Source of the DNA: Sorghum bicolor
Lineage: Eukaryota > Streptophyta > Magnoliopsida > Poales > Poaceae
Length of the DNA: 64,000 nt
Direction: 5' to 3'
Assembly: GCF_000003195.3 (NCBI RefSeq)
Contig: NC_012873.2
Coordinates: 10,811,894-10,875,893, forward strand
The position numbers were made by a program, and so were the translations under genes. Below, piece by piece: positions 21,149 through 29,411 of this stretch (positions within the stretch are counted from its first letter, which is position 1; each line of letters opens with the position of its first letter). Under the pieces are notes generated by a model that was given only the letters and a program-made list of their open reading frames with translations, was not told where the DNA came from and searched no databases.

Positions 21149-23471
21149 ATGGCGAGCAGATGTCCACGCCGTGAGATGCCCTCGGTTTACGGGAGAGACC
21201 GCCCGCGCCTTCGAGGTTAGGGGTCCTCGTCTAGGGCAGCGTCCACAGGAGGTGACGAGAGGAGGACCAGGGACAGCCGTCGTAGGAGGCAGCGGTCTCC
21301 TCTAGCACCACGCGAGCTTGTGCTGGAGGAGGAGCACGTGACGGCCACGACCACAGACACGTCGGGGGACGAGGCAGGTCAGCAGATGGGCGAGGAAGGT
21401 GAGGGAGCCTTGGTGCCCGATTGCGAGGGAGGCGAGGCGCCCGAGGACGAGGGAGGCTAGGCGCTCAAGGGCGAGGGAGGGGGTACCACTGCTCGGACTC
21501 CCTACGAGCGAGCTCCTACGAGCCTGCCTCCGGTACCGCTTCCTCACAACCGCGCAGTGATTCGGCCTGTGGCAAAGAGGTAAGTAACTATAGATGTCAT
21601 CACAGCTACTTCATAAGATATGTTGGAAATCATAAGAAACTAATAAATTTTCTTAATCACTTGTGCAGGACTTGGTTGGTTTTGTCGGGTACTACAGCAC
21701 GCACCCCTGCGAGCGTCCTCGGTGTTTTGTGCAGGAAATGGTACCCCGGTATTGTGAAACTGTCCGAGGAGCCGGTGCTGCGGGAGCCGGCCTCTAACTG
21801 GGATAGGTACGCGCTGGCCACGGATGACACTTACCGCAACAAGCAGGAGCGGGTATTAGCGGAGTTTTGGGTAAGTCTCTCTCGCAGAACATTGCTTAAT
21901 ACATCATATTCGTTGGTTAAAACTTTTATTGAAATAATGAATGGATACATTGGTTTTGTATGTAGAAATTTTTCAAGGCCGAAGAAGGACTTGAGGCCTA
22001 GGCGGATCGGGCGGCTACTACAGCTTGTAGGAAGTACGTCACCGAGGTGCACCACAATGCGCGCATCCAGTCCCACATAGACTACTACAGGTTGGTACTT
22101 CACAAGTCCCTCCCAAGACTCAAGCAAGACAGGTTACACTGACCCGAGACCAGTACCTTGAGGTAGGTGAATAACATTCACAATGATTCGTTTTCATATT
22201 AAGTGGGTTCAATTTTATCTTCTAATGTGTCAAATACTCTGTTGATGATTTGTAGGTGATTCCCTGGTGGTGCCGATCGTTTCCCAAGTGCTGGGCCATG
22301 ATCGTGGACAAATGGTTGTCACAGGACTATGTTGACACGCACGACAGGCAGCGGGAACAACGTCTAATGAGGCAAGGTCCGACTCACCATCAAGGCAGCC
22401 GCAGCCTCCCTGCATACAAACAAGCATATGTAAGTGATTTTTTCATTTCTTTTGAGACTCAATTATGCTAGATTTCTCACCATCTTCCCGCCTTTCTTAC
22501 AGGAGGCTGCGCACCCGGGCGAGGAGGTCTCAGAGTTCTCTGTGTGGGCTATGTCCCACATGGGTAGGGCGTCGTCCTCTATCTCCTTCGATCCAGCTGC
22601 CCCCCAGAGGTGTACTCCGACCCGAACGTGTACACTAAAGTTCAAGAGTACACGTCAGCGGTAAGGGAGATCCATGGGAAAGATTACAATGTGCGCACTG
22701 AGCCCATTGATGCAGAGGCAATCATGAGGCTCGGAGGAGGCAAGAAGCACGGGCGACTGTGGATTGCAGATGGTGCCATTGACCCCTCCACTGTTCGAAA
22801 CCTCGACGCTATCCGAGCACGGAGCACGAGCTCTAGCCAGGCCATACGCCCACGCCCTACTCCAGCACTGCAGCAGGTTGAAGCACTCCAGGTAATGGAT
22901 ATCGTATGTTCATTTTTACACACCAAAATTACAAGTAGATTACTAATATATTGGAGTTAAATATTGTAGGCTGAGCTGCAAGAAACAAAAAGGCAAAGCC
23001 AAGAGCAGCCCACGACACTAACCGCACAGCTAGAGGCACAGAAGGCCGCGTTCGAGGGAGCGCAGAAGCATATGGCGGAGATGATGGTGATCATGCAAAG
23101 TCTTGGGCAAGCATCGGGTGTACCTGTGCTGTTTTCAGCTCCTCCACCTCCTACTCCTACAGCTACTCCTGTAAGTATAAAAGTCCGCTTTTCACTTGTC
23201 TTTGCATGTATGTTGGCCTTCGTGCCGTTGTGGATGTCGGCGTTCGTGCCGTTCTAGATGTCGGCCTTTGTGCCGTTGTTTTTGCAGGTTTTGTAAACCT
23301 CCCTTTTTAGGGGAGGTGCTGCCAAAATTTTTAATATTGTTTTCCCATATTACTCAAACATGCAATCTCTGCTTCTTTGTGCAGCCTCCGTCTGCGGTTT
23401 CGAATCATCCTGCAAATGCGTCACCAGGTGATCAGGCCTTTCCTTCACCATCGTCTCATAGGCTACCTTGA
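21149..23471 (+). pseudogene. CACTA-A second gene, TNPA-like (Ptta/En/Spm family), multi-exon
   Basis: After an acceptor-like TTGCAG and the ATG at 21149, exonic segments can be followed across plausible GT-AG introns at about 21581-21668, 21870-21965, 22161-22256, 22431-22502, 22892-22970 and 23170-23384. Segments include VLGVLCRKWYPGIVKLSEEP, QGPTHHQGSRSLPAYKQAYE, and a charged C-terminal coiled-coil part (AELQETKRQSQEQP...AFEGAQKHMAEMMVIMQ) before a Pro-rich end. This matches the plant transposase Ptta/En/Spm family. In En/Spm the TNPA-type partner binds subterminal repeats. At least three in-frame stops (near 21217, 21457 and 22000) suggest it is broken; intron limits are approximate. Confidence 0.75.
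23212..23283. repeat. Three tandem copies of a 24-bp unit
   Basis: Units of the form TCGGCCTTCGTGCCGTTGTGGATG follow each other three times, with a few changes, within a predicted intron. A related single copy (TTGGCCATCGTGCCTACG) occurs near 3899 at the other end of CACTA-A, again just before the GCAGG...GGGGAGGTGCTG segment. Confidence 0.7.
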
Positions 23472-23764
23472 TGAGGACTCGTGGTAGGTGATGTGGTTGG
23501 ACTTTAGCGTGATTTGTGGTTTATAGTTGTGACTTGTGTTTGGATTTGATGAACTTGTTGTAATAAACATGTGAATGATGATGAACATGCTAAGACTTGT
23601 AATATGGTTGTGATATTATGATTTATGGTTCATAATTATGGTTGTGATATATTGTGAGAAACTGGATTATGCGTGATATACATATGTGATGGTTGATATA
23701 TATATATATGAAATGTTTATGTCGATGGAATGTAAAAAACAAATTAAAAATAAAATTTCCTGTC
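23472..23764 (+). other. 3' UTR region of the TNPA-like gene
   Basis: GT-rich, then AT-rich non-coding sequence follows the last exon and precedes the 3' subterminal array. It probably contains the polyadenylation site of CACTA-A transcripts. Confidence 0.5.
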
Positions 23765-24215
23765 TCTTTGCCGAGGGCCTTGACCATAGCCCTCGCCAAA
23801 GATTGGGTTTTTGCCGAGGGTCTTCGCCATAGCCCTCGGCAAAAAAATTTATAGAAAATTTTTTGTGTGCATTCTTTGCCGAGGGCCTCCTTGTAGCCCT
23901 CGGCAAAGATTTTTTTAAAAAAAAAACTGGCCATTTTCTTTGCCGAGGGCCGCAAGAGGAGGCCCTCGGCAAAGACGGGATCTTTGCCGAGGGCCTCACT
24001 GTAGCCCTCGGCAAAGAATTTTTTGAAAAAAATTCAGATCAATTTCTTTGCCGAGGGCCGGTGGTAGAGGCCCTCGGCAAAGACTCCATCCCGAGAAACA
24101 GCGCCGTTATGGTTACTTTTCTTTGCCGAGGGCCCGACAGGCCATCTTTGCCATCTAAAAATTCCCCGAGAGTCCTTTGCCGAGGGCTTTTAGCCTTCGG
24201 CAAAGCGGGCCGCGT
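23765..24215. repeat. 3' subterminal repeat array of CACTA-A
   Basis: At least ten copies of CTTTGCCGAGGGC and its complement, arranged as short inverted pairs, mirror the 5' array. The minus-strand ORFs here (23623-24014) only translate these repeats and are not genes. Confidence 0.9.
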
Positions 24216-24250
24216 CCAGTAGTGAACTACTTAACCAATCATGCAACTAC

Positions 24251-24299
<49 letters not shown>
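24251..24299. repeat. (TG)n(TA)n microsatellite
   Basis: A short TG run passes into a long TA run of about 19 units just outside CACTA-A. Confidence 0.9.
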
Positions 24300-24303
<4 letters not shown>

Positions 24304-24310
24304 TTGAAGT

Positions 24311-24398
24311 AACTAGAAGTCCACCACAGTTCCCTCTTACCCACCGACAACCAGAACTAGAAGTCCACCACAGTTCCCTCTTACCCACCGACAACCAG
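24311..24398. repeat. Exact tandem duplication of 44 bp
   Basis: The unit starting AACTAGAAGTCCACCACAG occurs twice in succession (24311-24354, 24355-24398) without mismatch, so it is a recent duplication. It lies between CACTA-A and the LINE remnant. Confidence 0.9.
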
Positions 24399-24474
24399 GA
24401 GTCTTCCTCTCGGAGCCTAGAGCAGAAGTGTAACGTGTTCATGTAACTAGATTAGAGATCTTATGGTTTACTCC

Positions 24475-25350
24475 TAATTTCTCTAATAGTTGATAGTTGG
24501 GGATTTCAACCTTATGTGTAAATTGGGGAACACAGATAGACTAGGTAGTAACTTTTCAGGCCATTACTGCTCTTGACTTGGTAGAATTAACACTATAAGG
24601 AAAGAAGTACAAATGGACCAATAAACAACATCCTACTTGAATGGAAAGGGTTGATTGGTTTTTTACTTCCAAGTAATAGACATTATCCAAGCACCTTAGT
24701 CCATGTAATAGAAACTTTTAATCACACACCATTTGTAATTTCCATTGGAACTAGTATCCCAAAAGGAATGGTGTTTTGTTTTGAGAATTATTGGATGGAG
24801 CATGAGAAACTTCTTGAATGTAGTTCAGCATGGATGGTTAGTCCCTATATTTCAGCATGGAAAAACCAAGCACCTAAGTACTTGGTTAAAAATCAGAGAA
24901 GAATACTTACATTTTGGCAAGCCCATCTTTCAAGTCTAGCTTTAAATATTTCAAATGTCCAGTTGATTGTGTCTTTTCTAGAAATACTTGAAGAATTCAG
25001 AGATCTGTCTTATTAGAATGGAGCTTCAAGGAAATATGAAACTACAAGCTCCTTGCCCTACTAAAATAACATAAGACTTACTAGAAAAAGAGAGGGACAA
25101 TTAAATGGGGGTAACTTGGGATATGAGGGAACCAAAAAATCCATGAATGCAATAATTAAACATAGGAAAAACTTAATCTCTTCTTTGAAAATTGAAGATG
25201 AAACCCTATTTTTGCTCATCATGAGAAAGAAGACCTCTTCTAGACAACAACTATAACTCTTATAAAGGTAAAGCTCACTAGCTATTTCTCTAAAGATGCA
25301 AGTTGTCCACCTAATCAGTCCACTATCAGAAGCATTTATGACCAACTAGC
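24475..25350 (+). pseudogene. LINE (L1-like) ORF2 remnant, endonuclease end to reverse transcriptase start
   Basis: Translation in shifting frames gives the endonuclease motif GDFNLM near 24500. It then gives the plant L1 linker (HGWLVP..., KTKHLSTWLKIREEYLHFG, NISNVQLIVSFLEILEEFRDLS) and the segment YWKKRGTIKWG / AHHEKEDL before the reverse transcriptase core. There are many stops and frameshifts. The start at 24475 suggests 5' truncation. The rest of the LINE resumes at 26187, and the RT core between them is missing. Confidence 0.8.
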
Positions 25351-25364
25351 ATTTGCAATTATGA

Positions 25365-25531
25365 TCTACATGTCAGCAAGACACATCATCCACTAACATG
25401 CATTTAGTTATCCACATCATCGTGCCACGTCATCCACTAACATTAACTTATAATTGTTGATCCCTTTGTATAAGTAATTTTATTCTAAATTATCAGCAAT
25501 TTCCGCAGCAACACGTGAGGTATTCACCTAG
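25365..25531 (+). mobile_element. Putative mini-Helitron
   Basis: The segment begins TCTACATGTCAGC after an A and ends with a hairpin-like CCGCAGCAACACGTGAGG followed by TATTCACCTAG, then T. A TC start, a CTRR end with a hairpin ~11 nt upstream, and insertion between A and T are Helitron features. The 3' end resembles common grass Helitrons. The hairpin is diverged and the 5' end is only a TC dinucleotide, so the call is tentative. Confidence 0.45.
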
Positions 25532-25559
25532 TAAGATATTATGTTTATATGTACTATGT

Positions 25560-26186
25560 ATTCCAGTCCTCCAATGGCCTATTTGTCGCCTACTCCCAGG
25601 CTTGAATTGAAGGGCATAGGCCTTTCATGTATTTTCAGAGATCGTAATTGGCTACTCTAGTGGATTGCTCGTGGCTTGGAGGATCCCCATCTTGTGAGTG
25701 GATGTGCGGCACCCGCTGAGGGTTTGGCTTTGGATTGCCAATTAGCTCGTGATCCATCAAGTGATTGTATCGCCACAACGAGGACTAGCTTGCCGGGAAG
25801 CAAGTGAACCTCGGTAAAAAATCTCATGTCATCTCTTGCCGAGGATTCTCTTGTAATTGTGACTGATTGATTGGCTATATCTCTAGTCTACAACGTTGGT
25901 ATAACAATCATTCCCCTCTCCTTTACTTATGTGCATACCTTGCTAGTTGTGTAGCTTGTTTAGCTTAGCTATCTTGTTTAGGAGTGTAGCAAGCTTCTAG
26001 TTGTGCTTTCTTGTTGTAACTAGTGTTTAGCTTTCTTGTTAGACTTGTGTAGGTGGCTTGCATAGCTTAGTTGTGCTAGTGCTAGAATAGCTTCGCCTTT
26101 TGTTTTACTAATCAACTTGTCTAGTTGAAGTTTGTAGAAAATTTAAATAGGCTATTCACTCCCCCCTCTAGCCATTTGGACCTTTC
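25560..26186 (+). mobile_element. LTR fragment (SIRE/Maximus-like retrotransposon)
   Basis: The segment includes phrases typical of such LTRs, such as GAGGACTAGCTTGCCGGGAAG, a cluster of TTGTTTAG/CTTGCTAG-like repeats, and the closing CCCCCCTCTAGCCATTTGG...CTTTCA. It ends exactly where the LINE sequence restarts at 26187. I could not find a matching TG start or a target duplication, so it is a truncated or rearranged solo LTR. Confidence 0.5.
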
Positions 26187-27540
26187 AGGGATGCCCCTTG
26201 GTCTCACAAAGCTTAAAATTAAAGATTTTTTGCCTCTATTGCGCATATGAGAACAATATTGGTCGATACCTCCACTTTTTTCTCAAGCTAGAAGGTTACA
26301 ATTTTTTTAAAGAAATACATTTGAGAAATTCAATTTTCTCTACATTGCCAACATTTTATTTTTGTACCTTCAATGTCCACATGATAGTTATTGAGCATAT
26401 TGATAAGTAGCACAAGCACTACTTGTGGAGAGGTGTAGATATGCATGTTAGAACTTCACCCGAAGCATCTTGGACCATGGTATGCAGGCCTAATGATGAA
26501 GGAGGGCTTGGAGTTAGAACTCTATGAACCCAAAATGATGCCCTTATGAAAAATCTGCTCAAGTTCTTCAACAAGGAAGACATTCCATGGGCACATCTGA
26601 TATGGAAACAACATTTCACAAATGGGAAATTGCCATGCCACATTAAGAAAGGGTCTTTTTGGTAGAGGGATATTTTAAAGTTGTTGGAAATTTTAGATGG
26701 AATAATGTTTGGTCAATGTTAAGATGGACAATCTTGTTTATTGTGGGATGAGATTTGTGGATGGGCTAGGTTCAGTGTCATGGATTCCCAAACTCTATTA
26801 ATTTGCAAAGCTACACAAACAACTCCCCTACATTGCCTTTGCCACCTTCCTCTATCAATAGAGTCAATTTGGTCAGTTACAGCAGCTTGACAATCAACTA
26901 TGACCACTCCACCTTTCACAAATAAGGACCGGTGGCCTTACTTTTGGGGATAAAATATCTATAAGTTGACAAAGGCATATAGATACATGATTGTACACTC
27001 AATGGTTCATCTAGTTTATAAATGGATTTGGCAATCTTAATGTCAGAAGAAGCAAAAGGTGTTTTTTGGTTCTTGTTAAAGAACAGGCTTAGCACAGATG
27101 CTCTTCTTAAAAGGAAAGTTATGGATCTGCCTTCATTTGATTTGTGTCTTATGCACCCACTAGCAAGAGGAGACTTGAGACCATCTTTTCTTACATTGTC
27201 ATTTTTCCAAAAATAAGATGGTTAAAACTAAATTTAACTACGGATGTTCAAAGTGACCCACTTACTGCTCTGAAGTGAGCTTTAAGTCCTAGTTACAGGT
27301 CCCTTTTACATGGAGATAATCATTCTTCTTAGTTGGAGTATCAGGTACCAAATCTTTCAAGGGATAAGCTTTTCAATTGCAAGTTTGAAAGGTATCTTTG
27401 AGAAACTGATAGCTCTAATTCAATGGCTAGAGCTCCCCCTTTTTTGACTTTTTTGTTTATTTTGACTCTTTAATCTTTCTTGTCTTTTTAATTTATAATT
27501 TATATAATTAGTACGGGTAAAACCTTCGTATTTCCTCCAA
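26187..27540 (+). pseudogene. LINE ORF2 remnant, C-terminal reverse transcriptase, zf-RVT and 3' end
   Basis: Starting at GMPLGLTK, broken frames give the thumb region (PTFYFCTFNVHMIVIEHIDK, WTMVCRPNDEGGLGV, QNDALMKNLLKFFN) and the zinc-binding RT C-terminal domain (EAKGVFWFLLKNRLSTDALLKR near 27050). A downstream stretch resembles the usual LINE 3' UTR, ending near 27540 in CTCCAAAAA. Many stops and frameshifts mark it as an old copy. Confidence 0.75.
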
Positions 27541-28006
27541 AAATTGCTAACACTTTGAACTATTAAATTTTTTACAACAAACTAAAATTTGTTTGCTTGC
27601 TTGCATACAAACCATTTTCAAATATGTTTTTCAGAGCAGCATCAAGATCCACCACATGAACTTTTTTAGTATCATATGTTTTCTAGAATTTATTTGTGGC
27701 ACCAAAAATACTTCCTTAACAACTAGAATTCTTTTTTTAAAAACATCCCCTTCCATAAATGTGGAGTCCTTTTTTCTCGTTCACAAACCAGCCAGCCTAT
27801 CTCCTCCTCGTTTTTCTATGGGGTCCAACATCTTCTTTCTCCTTAGCTATTAGCTGCTAGCAGCCCACTGGACCTATCGATAGCCCAGCAGTGGCAGCAG
27901 CCCAACTCGGCACAGCGCATGCATACGCGTCCGCTCCGTGTGCGTCTCGCCGAACAGTGTCGTCTTCCTCGCGTGTGGTCGGTCCAGTCCCCTGCAGACG
28001 CACCCA
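27541..28006. other. Unassigned sequence between LINE and hAT element
   Basis: AT-rich to 27850, then GC-rich with a 60-codon open frame on each strand. No domain or repeat is recognised. The GC-rich part continues on the other side of the hAT element (28586-28710), so it could be a host gene fragment. Confidence 0.3.
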
Positions 28007-28014
28007 CCACGGTT

Positions 28015-28577
28015 CAGTGGCGGGCACAATTATGTTCATTGGTATTCAATTGAATACCCAAAATATTTGGTAAAAAAATTTATATATATAGTATTTATAC
28101 ATATGCGTATTAGTGTATACAAGAAAAACAAAAAATATTACCTCCTGTCACACTCGTGCAAAGGTGAATTACGTAAAAATATTCCCAAACTCCATCAGTA
28201 GCATGAACTATATACAGTATACTCCCTCCATACCTAGATTAAATGTCGTTTTAGATTAGTGATCTAATTTCGCAATAGATGTTGTTGTAGCTGCTGTGAA
28301 ACCAGCCCTGGTAACCAATAGACCAGAGAATCTTTTATGTCTAGGATACACCCGCACCTCTATTTAATAAGGGCAAAACTGGAAGATTACTCTTTAATGA
28401 CTCCTTGGTAAGCACAATTATATCCTAAATGTGATGTATTTCTAGTATGGAGAGAGTATATCATATATGGCACTATACATGTCGAATATGAGCCATTTGG
28501 TTGTCAAAAAATTTGAAGTCATTTAGTTGTCAAGTATTTTTTGAATACCCAGCCCTTAAATCTTGCGCCCGCCACTG
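28015..28577. mobile_element. Non-autonomous hAT-like element with CAGTGGCGGGC termini
   Basis: The left end CAGTGGCGGGC and right end GCCCGCCACTG are inverted repeats. Flanks CCACGGTT (28007-28014) and CCACAGTT (28578-28585) form an 8-bp duplication with one mismatch, as in hAT insertions. No transposase is encoded. A Stowaway MITE is nested at 28222-28456. Confidence 0.8.
28222..28456. mobile_element. Stowaway MITE nested in the hAT element
   Basis: The element starts CTCCCTCCATACCTAGA and ends CTAGTATGGAGAGAG, an inverted repeat, between TA dinucleotides (28220-28221 and 28457-28458). The 235-bp AT-rich interior is non-coding. Confidence 0.85.
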
Positions 28578-28585
28578 CCACAGTT

Positions 28586-28740
28586 CCGTCGCCAGCTCAG
28601 TAAGCCTCGCGTGCACTGCATGGACGATGGCCATCACTGTTGCACTGCCGCGAAAACGACAGCAGCTTGAGCTCCTCATGGATGGCGATGGCGTGCTCCG
28701 CCGGCACTTCTAGAAATTGAAGAATATATAACTAGAAAAA
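28586..28740. other. GC-rich remnant right of the hAT element
   Basis: This short GC-rich stretch joins on from the sequence left of the hAT element. It has an open frame up to a TAG at 28711 but no recognisable motif. Confidence 0.3.
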
Positions 28741-28744
28741 TTAA

Positions 28745-28880
28745 TTTCTGATGGCTATGATCACCTCATAGATGGCATGCTGATAGCAGACCCATACTAA
28801 GTCAGAATTGTCGACAACTGAGCTAGCATTATAGGTAGCTAAACAATCTGCTACCTTGTTACATACTCTACTGCAAATCG
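28745..28880 (-). pseudogene. RNase H-like (RVT_3) remnant, C-terminal part
   Basis: Minus-strand translation reads CCKVSICSRVCNKVADCLATY...SDLVWV, matching the C-terminal end of the RNase H-like domain found in plant LINEs and LINE-derived genes (the conserved N-x-x-A-D-x-L-A motif). The N-terminal part of the same domain lies beyond CACTA-B at 51612-52080 in the same orientation. CACTA-B therefore split it. Confidence 0.75.
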
Positions 28881-28939
28881 AGACTTTACAACATACAAAC
28901 CATTAGTACATGGGCACACTATACAGACGGTTGGTAACA

Positions 28940-29120
28940 TATTTCTACAGGCTTTTTCCAGCACCGCCTGCGCTGGGGGCCAGTAGAAATCGTCCATTTC
29001 CACAGGCGGTTACTTAAGAGTCGCCAGTAGAAACAATTTACACAGGCGGCTCTCTTAGGGAACCGCCTGTGTAAATGTAAATGTTCATTTACACAGGCGG
29101 TTCCCTAAGAGAGCCGCATA
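28940..29120. repeat. 3' subterminal hairpin repeats of CACTA-B
   Basis: The sequence alternates TTTCTACAGGC, CCAGTAGAAA and TTTACACAGGCGG with their complements (for example ACAGGCGGCTCTCTTAGGG against CCCTAAGAGAGCCGC). It mixes the motif type of the internal array (34240-34440) and that of the other end (51300-51604), which argues that all belong to one element. Confidence 0.8.
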
Positions 29121-29328
29121 TGGAAACCTATTAAAATATATATTATTTATTTATTTTTCAATTTATTTATTTATTTATTATTTTATTGTTATTATTTAAA
29201 TATATTGATATTGGTTGGTCCATAGCAACATGCAATTTAAATACTTCATCTCATACATATATTTGTATACATCAAAGTTTGGTGCTCAAAAACATAAAGT
29301 TAATTACAAGAGTATATCCATCATCACA

Positions 29329-29330
<2 letters not shown>

Positions 29331-29390
<60 letters not shown>
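29331..29390. repeat. (AT)n microsatellite
   Basis: About 29 AT units lie in the 3' non-coding part of the Ulp1-like gene. ATACATCAAAGTTT occurs on both sides (near 29267 and 29386). Confidence 0.9.
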
Positions 29391-29394
<4 letters not shown>

Positions 29395-29411
29395 AAGTTT
29401 GTTTCTGTCCT

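Larger units (their letters stand above)
2678..24224 (+). mobile_element. CACTA-A: CACTA (En/Spm, CMC) DNA transposon with nested insertions
   Basis: The left terminus CACTACTGGAAA (2678) and right terminus TCCAGTAGTG (ending 24224) form the inverted repeat typical of CACTA elements. The flanking AAC at 2675-2677 and AAC at 24225-24227 is the expected 3-bp target duplication. Subterminal arrays of TTTGCCGAGGGC and its complement line both ends. The body encodes, in order, a TNP2-type transposase and a TNPA-like protein, the normal En/Spm layout. The total is 21.5 kb, but a 12.7-kb retrotransposon (7074-19800) and an 184-bp MITE are inserted, so the element itself is about 8.6 kb. The transposase gene is broken, so autonomous movement is unlikely, although the termini look intact and could be mobilised in trans. 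Confidence 0.95.

Noticed and set aside
23623..24222. Frames of about 110-119 codons on both strands with repeated ALGK/AEGY motifs
   Set aside because: They translate the subterminal TTTGCCGAGGGC repeats of CACTA-A, not a gene.
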